Shown here one piece after another: positions 37,381 through 43,767 of a stretch of 43,767 bases of DNA. The DNA is taken from contig JAJYZP010000011.1 of NCBI GenBank assembly GCA_021799875.1, positions 1 to 43,767 of the forward strand. The letters run 5' to 3'. Under the pieces are notes generated by a model, which was given only the letters and a program-made list of their open reading frames with translations, did not search any database and had not been told where the DNA came from. Both the position numbers and the translations under genes were made by a program. The DNA is from Actinomycetes bacterium (GTDB lineage: Bacteria > Actinomycetota > Acidimicrobiia > Acidimicrobiales > Acidimicrobiaceae). Within the stretch, counting starts at the first letter, position 1. Every line of letters starts with the position of its first letter.

Positions 37381-39219
37381 ATGTGTGGAATCATTGGTGT
37401 CTGTGGCGTCGGATCCTCTCTCGACGTGGTGGTTCAAGGCCTTGAGCGACTTGAGTATCGCGGGTACGACTCTGCGGGTCTCGTCTCTCTTGAGAACTCG
37501 GGCTTTGTCGTCTCGAAGTTCGCTGATGGCGTCTCCTCCGTCTCTAGCCTGGCAGCGTGGGTCCGCAATCGGGACCTAGAGGATGCTCCTCATCAAGTAC
37601 GCCTCGCTCTCGGTCATACCCGTTGGGCTACACATGGTGGAGCAACGAAGGAGAACGCCCACCCTCATCTCGATTGCACGAATCGGTTTGCCGTTGTGCA
37701 CAACGGAATCGTCGAGAACTACCGTGTGCTTCGGTCTGAGTTGATGGAGCGTGGGCATCACTTTCGATCAGAGACCGATACCGAGGTCATTGTGCACCTT
37801 GTGGAGGAGCGTTTCCGACTCTCACTTGACCTTCGTCAAGCGGTCGAAGAGGCGTTTAGTCGACTCGAAGGAGCGATGGCGATCGTGGTCAGCTCGGTCG
37901 AGGAGCCCGATCTCCTTGTTGGAGCGCGGCGAATATCTCCACTCGTTGTTGGCTTTGGTGAGAGTATGGCCTTCTTCGCCTCCGATATTCCAGCGTTGCT
38001 AGGTGAGGCCGCGCGCTTCTACCATCTCGAGGAGGGCGAGGCGGTAGCGCTTCGAGGTGACGATCTTGGACCTACGAACGGAGCTCTCGTTGAGATGGAG
38101 GTGTCGTGGGATCTCCAGTCAGCGCAGCGCGATGGCTACCCAGACTTCATGTCGAAAGAGATTCAGGAGCAAGCGCGAGCGGTAGCGGACACTGTAGCTG
38201 GGCGGGTAGGAGACGACGGTTTGGTGATCGTTGACGAGCTGCGTCTCGATCCCGAGATTTTGCGAACCGTAAACAAGGTCTTTATGGTGGCCTGTGGCAC
38301 GAGCTACCACGCGGCGATGGTAGCGAAGTACTTTTTTGAGCACTACTGTCGCATTCCAGTCGAACTCGATATCTCCTCTGAGTTTCGCTATCGGGATCCG
38401 ATTGTCGACGCGCAAACGCTCGTCATCGGAGTCTCTCAGTCCGGAGAGACCATCGATACGCTGGTGGCGTTGCATGAGGCGAAGGCAGCCGGGGCACGGG
38501 TTATGGTCATCTGTAACGTTGTTGGATCGTCCATGGCTCGCCTTGCCGATGTGGTGCTTTATACGAGGGCTGGTCCCGAGATCGGCGTGGCGGCGACGAA
38601 GACCCACGTTGCACAGATCGCTGCGCTTCAGATAGCGGGGCTCTACTTTGCCTCTCTCCGCCGGAATCTCTACCCTTCCGATGTCGAGGAGCTCATGGCA
38701 AAACTCAGCGAGATCCCTCCTGCCATCGCTACGGCGCTTGCATCGTGGAAGAGCTTCACCGACGTCGCGCATGAACTCGTGGACTACCGGAGGTTCTACT
38801 TTCTCGGTCGCCACGTGGGATATCCAGTCGCACTCGAAGGTGCCTTGAAGCTCAAGGAGTTGAGCTATCTCCCCTCCGAAGGTTACGCCGGTGGTGAGCT
38901 GAAGCACGGTCCGATCGCCATGATCGATGATAAGGCTGTGGTCGTGGCGATAGCAACGAAGACGAGACTGTACGACAAGCTCATGTCGAACGTGGAAGAG
39001 GTGCGAGCGCGTGGTGCTCGTATCGTGCTGGTGACCAACGAAGGACTTGGCGAACCGCAGCGAGCAGATCTGCGTTTTGAGGTCCCGAGGGTCTTCCCGC
39101 TCTTCTCTCCGATGGTCGATGTACTTCCTCTTCAAGCCTTGGCGTATGAGCTAGCCGTTGCGCAGGGTCTCAATCCCGATAGGCCGCGAAATCTTGCGAA
39201 GACGGTCACCGTCGAGTAG
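37381..39219 (+). CDS. glmS: Glutamine-fructose-6-phosphate aminotransferase (isomerising)
   Basis: GlmS makes glucosamine-6-phosphate from fructose-6-phosphate and glutamine, the first step of hexosamine synthesis. The 612 residues start MCGIIGVCG, where Cys2 is the glutaminase nucleophile after Met removal. The N-terminal glutamine amidotransferase domain contains LGHTRWATHG and HNGIVENY. Two SIS isomerase domains follow, with ACGTSYHAA, SQSGETIDT and the C-terminal RNLAKTVTVE. No leader ribozyme-like element is possible in the 20-base gap before it. Confidence 0.97.
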   Translation: MCGIIGVCGVGSSLDVVVQGLERLEYRGYDSAGLVSLENSGFVVSKFADGVSSVSSLAAWVRNRDLEDAPHQVRLALGHTRWATHGGATKENAHPHLDCTNRFAVVHNGIVENYRVLRSELMERGHHFRSETDTEVIVHLVEERFRLSLDLRQAVEEAFSRLEGAMAIVVSSVEEPDLLVGARRISPLVVGFGESMAFFASDIPALLGEAARFYHLEEGEAVALRGDDLGPTNGALVEMEVSWDLQSAQRDGYPDFMSKEIQEQARAVADTVAGRVGDDGLVIVDELRLDPEILRTVNKVFMVACGTSYHAAMVAKYFFEHYCRIPVELDISSEFRYRDPIVDAQTLVIGVSQSGETIDTLVALHEAKAAGARVMVICNVVGSSMARLADVVLYTRAGPEIGVAATKTHVAQIAALQIAGLYFASLRRNLYPSDVEELMAKLSEIPPAIATALASWKSFTDVAHELVDYRRFYFLGRHVGYPVALEGALKLKELSYLPSEGYAGGELKHGPIAMIDDKAVVVAIATKTRLYDKLMSNVEEVRARGARIVLVTNEGLGEPQRADLRFEVPRVFPLFSPMVDVLPLQALAYELAVAQGLNPDRPRNLAKTVTVE

Positions 39220-39226
39220 AGGGAAG

Positions 39227-39250
39227 GGTCTCCACTGAGCGATGGGGACC
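39227..39250. terminator. Hairpin between convergent glmS and glycosyltransferase genes
   Basis: GGTCTCCA (39227-39234) pairs with TGGGGACC (39243-39250) over 8 bp with one G-T wobble and an 8-base loop. The flanks lack T runs on either strand, so a bidirectional terminator is suggested by position only. Confidence 0.3.
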
Positions 39251-39267
39251 GAAGTTGGGGTGGTGTG

Positions 39268-40338
39268 TCAACCCTGGCGAGGCTCTGAGGAGAGAGAGAT
39301 GCACCGCTTGAGGTGGTATCGGAGGCTTGCCATGGAGCGTTCGAAGGAGAAGCGCTCCCAGCTCTCACTGCGTTGCTGTGTACTTCGTCGCTCGCTCTGT
39401 GCGAGGACCTCGAGGGACCGCGCAAAGCTCTCAGGGTCGTCAACGTCGACTGCGTGCGCGCCTGCGCTAATGAGCTCTTGGAGACCGCCGGCTGAGGAGC
39501 AGGCGGTAGGCACGCCGAGAACGAGCGCCTCGGCGGGGACGAGTCCGAATCCCTCTGGTTCCGTTGATGGGGTGATGACGCCCGCAGAGCGCCCGTAGAG
39601 GGCGGCCGTCGCTCGAGGAGTGCTAGCTGGTGGTAGGAGAGCGGCCCGGGGGTGGGCGTTGATCAGCTCCACGAGCGCTCTCTGCTCTCGATCAGGTTCG
39701 AAATTCGGTGAGAAGTTGGACACGAAGTCGATCGCAAGTGTTGGGTCCTTGCAGTGATCGAGCGCCCGAAGGGTCGCTTCGACCCCTTTCTTGGTCATGA
39801 TCCGATTCGGAAAGAGCAGCCGTCGGTGTTGAGGAGCGGGCGGTGTTGGTTGGAGTGCGAAGATCGGATCGACGTACGGGGGAAGGTGGCCCACTACATC
39901 CGATGGAAGTTGGAGCTCGTCTTGGACGTGATGGAGGAGAGGTAGTGATACACCAAGATAGAGAAGACCAGTGCGATGGAGCTCCGCGCTGTCGGTTGGG
40001 TAGGCTTCGTAAGGAGATCTCCACGCGGTGGAGTAGTTGTGCAAGATGACGATCGTTGGTTTTGAGAGATACTTGACCCATGTTGGTCTGTTGTGGAGGA
40101 GTACGGCTCGAGCATCGGTGGCGTGGGCGAGCTCGTCGATCTCGTAAGGAGAGTCGATCCAGGCTCGCAGGTTGGCGGATTCATCGTCGGCGAGGAGGTC
40201 GCGATGGTGAGTGAAGGTCCCAAGAACGACTCGTTCGTTCTGTGCAAGGCCGAGAGCCCAACCGAGAGCGAGGCGTTCTAGTGCGCCGTGATGTGTTGAG
40301 ACCGGAAGGATCTCGTTCGAGACAACGAGAACGGTCAC
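39268..40338 (-). CDS. Family 4-type glycosyltransferase
   Basis: This is a 356-residue GT-B fold enzyme that should transfer a sugar from a nucleotide-sugar donor. The N-terminal domain opens VLVVSNEILPVSTHHGALERLALGWA. The C-terminal domain has LLFPNRIMTKKGVEATLRAL and the donor-site E-x7-E motif PSTEPEGFGLVPAEALVLG (E262 and E270), then SAGGLQELI. Donor and acceptor cannot be read from sequence; a cell-wall or lipid glycoside is plausible only by family habit. It converges on glmS. The GTG start lacks a clear Shine-Dalgarno. It is preceded by the APC permease gene on the same strand, 148 bases upstream. Confidence 0.82.
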   Translation of the reverse strand: MTVLVVSNEILPVSTHHGALERLALGWALGLAQNERVVLGTFTHHRDLLADDESANLRAWIDSPYEIDELAHATDARAVLLHNRPTWVKYLSKPTIVILHNYSTAWRSPYEAYPTDSAELHRTGLLYLGVSLPLLHHVQDELQLPSDVVGHLPPYVDPIFALQPTPPAPQHRRLLFPNRIMTKKGVEATLRALDHCKDPTLAIDFVSNFSPNFEPDREQRALVELINAHPRAALLPPASTPRATAALYGRSAGVITPSTEPEGFGLVPAEALVLGVPTACSSAGGLQELISAGAHAVDVDDPESFARSLEVLAQSERRSTQQRSESWERFSFERSMASLRYHLKRCISLSSEPRQG

Positions 40339-40378
40339 GACTCGGGGAAGGCGTGAGCGTCAAGGAGAGAGCGATCGG

Positions 40379-40401
40379 GATCTGGAGCTTCGCTCCAGAT
40401 C
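40379..40401. terminator. Perfect hairpin between permease and glycosyltransferase genes
   Basis: GATCTGGAGC (40379-40388) and GCTCCAGATC (40392-40401) form a 10-bp perfect stem around TTC. It lies downstream of the minus-strand permease gene and upstream of the minus-strand glycosyltransferase gene. No T tract follows on the minus strand, so termination may be partial. It suggests the two genes are not a simple operon. Confidence 0.4.
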
Positions 40402-40486
40402 GGACTTGAATCGTGGCGATCCTCGCTTACTACCTGTTCGCAGACCGGAAGGTTCGTTGTGCTCGATCGTTCGCAATCTCCGAGCG

Positions 40487-41932
40487 TCACCGAGGTGTCG
40501 CTGCGGTGAGCTCGGACCCGTGCTCGTCGAAGTGCACGGTCTCTCGGGTTCGCTTCTTGGTCCACCATGCGAAGGCGAATCCACAACCGAGCAGTGCTGC
40601 TAGCGTCTCGTCGATACCGTTCCCGATCGCCGTTGGGCCGAAGATGAAGAAGGCTATGAGAAGAGCGGCCATGACGACCGAGGAGAAGATCGCACCGACG
40701 AGCAGGAGGCGGTGCTGATGAGGTTGAAGCGACATCTCAGGCATCCGTCGATGACCAACGGAGAGGAAGATGACTCCTGTCACGGAGTCTAATAAAAACT
40801 CCGCAAGGAGAAAAAATCCGGCCCCAGAGAGGACGAGATTGAAGAAGGATCCCAGCGAGGTGACGAAGAGTTGCAGAGAGACGACGACTCCGGCCGTTCC
40901 AAGCGCAGCTAACACTGCGACGTGTGGGACGTGGTTGCGATTGAGCTTGGCGAAAGAGGCAGGGATCAAACGTTCTCGCCCCATGGCGTAGAGCGCTCTG
41001 GTGAGTATGAAGCTCGTGAGCCATAGCCCACCTGCGGTTGAGAGCAGGATCGGAATGAGCATGATCCAAGGCGCCGATGGGACGAGACGTTGTGACCAGA
41101 CGGCGAGAGGGTCGGTTGAGTTTGCAAGAGCGTGCAGTGGGGTCTCACCGAGCATCAGTGGATAGAGAATGGCGTAAAAGAGCAGCGCACCGAAGGCGCC
41201 GATGATTCCTCCGATGCCCGGATCCTTCCTCGGCTTCTCGGACTCCTCCGATGCATAGCTATCGATCTCCCAGCCGTCGAGGATCGTGGCGGCGATGACC
41301 GCTACGATCAGAATACCGCCGATCGGTGCCTTGCCGAAGTGGATCGGCACCGAGAGACGATGCCAGCTCAACACGCCGACGACCGCGAATCCGAAGAGCG
41401 CAACCATCTCGACCAAGAAGAAGAGCTGGGTGATGCGAGCCGTTGGCTTTGAGCCAAGCAGGAGCGGTATAGCGGCGAAGAACAGCCAAAATACTGTGAC
41501 TGAGAACTCTAACAAGGACGATGGATGACTATGAGGAGCTAGGAGTGCAAGGGTGTAGGAGCCGGCTGGGATTGCAATGGGGGGGATGGAGAGGAAGTAG
41601 GCAAGGATCAGAATCCAGCCCTGGTAGCGCGAGACCCCTTTGCCAATGATTCGAGCCGACCAGTGGTATGAGGCGCCAGCGTGAGGAAAGTGTTGATTCA
41701 AGAGGCGAAAGACAAAGCTTGAGATGATGAACGGGACCGCCAAAATTGCGATGGCCGGTAGGGTCCACCAACCCGCCTGGGCGGCCATGACTCCTCCCGT
41801 TGCTGCGACGGAGAACATCGGTCCGACGCTCGAGACCGAGAGCGGTATGAGGTCCCAGATGTGCAGAGTGGGCCGTAGGCGGCGATCGCTGGGCTCTGTT
41901 ATCTGCTCAGTTGGTTGGAGATCGCTGCTCAT
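40487..41932 (-). CDS. Amino acid permease, APC superfamily
   Basis: This is an integral membrane transporter of 481 residues with about 12 hydrophobic helices. It opens with the APC-type first segment (LIPLSVSSVGPMFSVAATGGV) and carries the helix-6-like GWEIDSYASEESEKPRK, a hallmark of amino acid/polyamine permeases, then LTSFILTRALYAMGRERLIP. The substrate is not predictable. The open frame extends upstream to 42226, but the ATG at 41932 follows GAGGAGCTCTC and starts the conserved region sensibly. It is divergent from a LysR-type regulator gene, with a large palindrome between them. Confidence 0.88.
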   Translation of the reverse strand: MSSDLQPTEQITEPSDRRLRPTLHIWDLIPLSVSSVGPMFSVAATGGVMAAQAGWWTLPAIAILAVPFIISSFVFRLLNQHFPHAGASYHWSARIIGKGVSRYQGWILILAYFLSIPPIAIPAGSYTLALLAPHSHPSSLLEFSVTVFWLFFAAIPLLLGSKPTARITQLFFLVEMVALFGFAVVGVLSWHRLSVPIHFGKAPIGGILIVAVIAATILDGWEIDSYASEESEKPRKDPGIGGIIGAFGALLFYAILYPLMLGETPLHALANSTDPLAVWSQRLVPSAPWIMLIPILLSTAGGLWLTSFILTRALYAMGRERLIPASFAKLNRNHVPHVAVLAALGTAGVVVSLQLFVTSLGSFFNLVLSGAGFFLLAEFLLDSVTGVIFLSVGHRRMPEMSLQPHQHRLLLVGAIFSSVVMAALLIAFFIFGPTAIGNGIDETLAALLGCGFAFAWWTKKRTRETVHFDEHGSELTAATPR

Positions 41933-42029
41933 GAGAGCTCCTCGGTGGTCGGTGAACGAAACGATAAGGGGGCGACCTGTGGAGACCAGTTCTTCGATGG
42001 GTTCAAATCCATGGTGCCAGCTTACCCCA

Positions 42030-42069
42030 TACATGCGAACTACTCGCAAAGACGAGGAGTTCGCATGTA
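42030..42069. promoter_or_regulatory. Large palindrome between permease and LysR genes (candidate operator)
   Basis: TACATGCGAACTACTCG (42030-42046) is the inverted complement of CGAGGAGTTCGCATGTA (42053-42069), with one mismatch in 17 pairs and a 6-base centre CAAAGA. The left arm holds a shorter dyad, TGCGA-N5-TCGCA, and the right arm repeats most of it. It lies 98 bases before the permease ATG and about 57 before the regulator start, in the only shared upstream region. LysR proteins bind dyads in such divergent regions; an RNA hairpin is the alternative. Confidence 0.6.
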
Positions 42070-42125
42070 GCTGAGGAGAGATCGAGCAGTGGTTGAGCTC
42101 GAGATGTGGTCGGCCGAGTCCTTTG

Positions 42126-43079
42126 ATGCCTAGGCTGAACAGCGTGGTCACGTCGTTGCATAATCTCCGTCGAGTGAACGCCGACTCCCTCATCATCTTG
42201 GTGGTGGTGGCCGAGACGGGAAGCATCTCTCAAGCGGCCGAGCTCATGGGATTCTCCCAGTCAGCGATCTCGCAACAGCTCAAAGCGCTCTCGATTGCGG
42301 TCGGTGAGCGTCTCCATGAGCGGAGCTCCCATGGAACCGGACTCACCTTCGCCGGCCAGCGTCTCGCCCTTGAAGCAGCTCCGTTGCTCCGAGGATATCG
42401 CGCTGTGTTGGAGTACCTCGCTTCTCTAGAGAGCGGCGATGCCGGTATCGTGTCGATCGCGGCGTCGAATACCGTGGCAGCACACGTGCTGCCGGGCTGG
42501 TTGATAGCGTATCGACACCGATACCAGGGTGTTCGCCTCCGTGCCCGCTCGGCCAACTCGGAGGCCGTCTTAGAAGCCCTCCGTCTCGAGGAGGTAGAGA
42601 TAGCCTTAATCGAGACGCCCACCCCCTACGACCGCTCCGGTCTCGACGTGGTCGATGTCGGAGGCGATGAGCTGGTCTTGGTCTGTTCCCCACGACTGAG
42701 GAGTTTTGCGAGTAGCTCGGTGGCGTGGAGTGAGATTAGCGACCTGCCAATGGTCTGGCGCGAACTAGGTTCAGGCGTTCGTGCGACCGTGGAGCTAGCT
42801 ATGCAGCGATGTGGGTACCACGTCGACCAACTCTTCGAGCTGGCGGGCTCTGAAGCGGTGAAGGAGGCGATCGTTGCCGGGCTTGGAGTCGGGTTTCTCT
42901 CGTCGCTCGCCACGACTCGAGAGCTCGAGGAAGGTCTACTGGTTCGCTTGGAACTTGAAGACCTCGGGTCTCTGCCGCGTCGTTTCAGCCTGGTCTCTGT
43001 ACAACCAGAGTTACTCTCGGTACCCGCGAGGAACTTCCGAGATCTCGTAGAACGTTCCTTGGAGGCGGTGGGTGGCTGA
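42126..43079 (+). CDS. LysR family transcriptional regulator
   Basis: This is a 317-residue regulator with a typical LysR plan. The N-terminal winged helix-turn-helix reads ETGSISQAAELMGFSQSAI followed by SQQLKALSIAVGERLHERS. A substrate-binding domain of two alpha/beta lobes follows (DVVDVGGDELVLVCSP, GSEAVKEAIVAGLGVGFL). The effector is unknown. ATG 42126, TTG 42156 and GTG 42174 are all possible starts; the ATG is drawn because it is the only ATG, although LysR proteins often begin closer to the helix-turn-helix. It is divergent from the APC permease, which it likely controls (inference). Confidence 0.85.
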   Translation: MPRLNSVVTSLHNLRRVNADSLIILVVVAETGSISQAAELMGFSQSAISQQLKALSIAVGERLHERSSHGTGLTFAGQRLALEAAPLLRGYRAVLEYLASLESGDAGIVSIAASNTVAAHVLPGWLIAYRHRYQGVRLRARSANSEAVLEALRLEEVEIALIETPTPYDRSGLDVVDVGGDELVLVCSPRLRSFASSSVAWSEISDLPMVWRELGSGVRATVELAMQRCGYHVDQLFELAGSEAVKEAIVAGLGVGFLSSLATTRELEEGLLVRLELEDLGSLPRRFSLVSVQPELLSVPARNFRDLVERSLEAVGG

Positions 43080-43497
43080 ACACAACGATCGGATCCCGTT
43101 GCCGATGCAGATCTTGGTTGGTGTCGATGTTGTAGCGATCGATCGTTTCCGAGAGGTGCTCGCTCGCCACCCAAGGGTCGTTGAACGACTCTTCTGTGCG
43201 AGCGAGCAGCGATGGGCAGCATCCCAGTCAGATCCAGTCCCTTCCTTAGCCGCCCGCTTTGCCGCCAAGGAGGCAGTGATGAAGGTCCTTGGTAGAGGGA
43301 TTGGCGCTCTCCGATTTCGAGATATCGAGATTGAGCGCTCACCAGAGGGGCGTCCAATCGTGGTGCTCCACGACTCAGCAAGAGATCGAGCGGCTCAACT
43401 GGGGGTAGCGAGGGTCGACTGCTCCCTTTCACATGCTGCAGGTGTTGCTCTGGCGCAGGCGGCCGCACTGAGTATGGTTGATCAAAGAAGTACCTGA
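43072..43497 (+). CDS. acpS: Holo-[acyl-carrier-protein] synthase
   Basis: AcpS transfers 4'-phosphopantetheine from CoA to a serine of acyl carrier protein, activating fatty-acid synthesis. The 141 residues carry VGVDVVAIDRF (metal-binding Asp19) and ARFAAKEAVMKVLG (Glu67), and the C-terminal CSLSHAAGVALAQA. The start is GTG 43072 overlapping the LysR stop, with GGAGG at 43061-43065. An ATG at 43105 would give a shorter, more usual N-terminus but has a poorer ribosome binding site. The next gene follows at once. Confidence 0.93.
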   Translation: MAEHNDRIPLPMQILVGVDVVAIDRFREVLARHPRVVERLFCASEQRWAASQSDPVPSLAARFAAKEAVMKVLGRGIGALRFRDIEIERSPEGRPIVVLHDSARDRAAQLGVARVDCSLSHAAGVALAQAAALSMVDQRST

Positions 43498-43527
43498 GAT
43501 GGACGTTACCGTAAAGGGGGGACGACG

Positions 43528-43767
43528 CTGAAGGCGATCGCAACAGTACACGATGTTCTCGCGCTCGACGCACAGTTAGAAGGTCAGGGATTGACCGAGG
43601 CCGTGGTGAGGAGCGTGGGTGCTCGTGTGGCTCAGCAAGCGATCTCGCTCCTGGGTGGATCCTACGGGAAAAGGGTGGTGCTCGAGGTCGGTCCGGGCAA
43701 CAATGGTGCTGATGGCCTAGCCTGCGCAGCAGTCCTCACTGGCCGTGGTGTGACGGTCGACATCGTG
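43528..43767 (+). CDS. NAD(P)H-hydrate epimerase/dehydratase, YjeF N-domain, partial (apparent CTG start)
   Basis: The first 80 codons of a YjeF N-terminal domain are present before the right edge. The domain epimerises damaged NAD(P)HX; fused C-terminal dehydratase domains are common, but the rest is outside the window. The signature GPGNNGADGL is visible, preceded by VHDVLALDAQ, the usual N-terminal helix, and SYGKRVVLEV. In frame upstream lie only GAT GGA CGT TAC CGT AAA GGG GGG ACG ACG after the acpS TGA, so no ATG, GTG or TTG is available before conserved sequence. CTG at 43528 follows AAAGGGGGG at good spacing. The symbol nnrD or nnrE depends on the missing C-terminus. Confidence 0.85.
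   Translation, partial: MKAIATVHDVLALDAQLEGQGLTEAVVRSVGARVAQQAISLLGGSYGKRVVLEVGPGNNGADGLACAAVLTGRGVTVDIV

Noticed and set aside
39227-39250. Idea that the glmS 3' hairpin or upstream gap is a glmS ribozyme
   Set aside because: The glmS ribozyme lies upstream of the gene in Firmicutes; only 20 bases separate glmM and glmS here, too short for it.
41933-42226. Upstream extension of the permease frame
   Set aside because: The extra 98 residues show no similarity to permeases, run through the palindrome into the LysR gene on the opposite strand, and a good Shine-Dalgarno supports the ATG at 41932.
42626-43573. A 315-codon minus-strand frame opposite the LysR gene and acpS
   Set aside because: Both plus-strand genes are clear family members; the antisense translation is low-complexity Arg/Ser/Pro sequence.

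Overview
The window is a stretch of actinobacterial core chromosome, dense in translation and transcription genes. The gene order (tRNA-Thr, tRNA-Met, rpmG; tRNA-Trp, secE, nusG, rplKAJL, rpoBC, str operon, S10/spc/alpha operons, truA, rplM-rpsI, glmM-glmS, acpS, NAD(P)HX epimerase), the zinc-type S14, S4, L24 and L36 proteins and the RpoB/RpoC sequences point to Actinobacteria. The moderate G+C and frequent GTG/TTG starts would suit a deep-branching class such as Acidimicrobiia. The class is inference; the phylum is fairly secure.

Layout. Positions 1-195 hold nothing I recognise. A GNAT acetyltransferase lies on the minus strand (196-708). On the plus strand follow tRNA-Thr and tRNA-Met, rpmG, an orphan ECF sigma factor, tRNA-Trp, then secE-nusG-rplK-rplA and, after a structured leader, rplJ-rplL. 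A strong hairpin separates rplL from rpoB-rpoC. The str operon (rpsL-rpsG-fusA-tuf) carries rpsJ at its end. A gap with stacked hairpins and an intrinsic terminator precedes rplC. The S10/spc cluster then runs almost without gaps from rplC to rplO, followed by secY-adk-map, infA, rpmJ-rpsM-rpsK-rpsD-rpoA-rplQ, truA, rplM-rpsI, glmM and glmS. An accessory insert (minus-strand glycosyltransferase, minus-strand APC permease, plus-strand LysR regulator) separates glmS from acpS and a partial NAD(P)HX epimerase cut by the right edge.

How the genes work together. Nearly everything up to rpsI builds the ribosome, the RNA polymerase core (alpha, beta, beta'), the elongation and initiation factors, and the route for nascent proteins (SecE/SecY, methionine aminopeptidase). 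GlmM and GlmS feed UDP-GlcNAc and so peptidoglycan synthesis. AcpS activates acyl carrier protein. The permease and the LysR regulator are divergent and share a promoter region with a large palindrome.

Most interesting observations. Three genes have their best-supported start at CTG. infA has an in-frame stop just upstream, a strong Shine-Dalgarno, and no ATG/GTG/TTG before conserved sequence. The NAD(P)HX epimerase gene shows the same pattern. In truA the only canonical start would place a textbook intrinsic terminator inside the coding region. Other points are a 17-bp-arm palindrome between the LysR gene and the permease gene, an unusual leader between rpsJ and rplC, a leader hairpin that reaches the rplJ ribosome binding site, and acidic tails on several ribosomal proteins. 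No CRISPR array, insertion sequence, phage gene or rRNA gene was seen.
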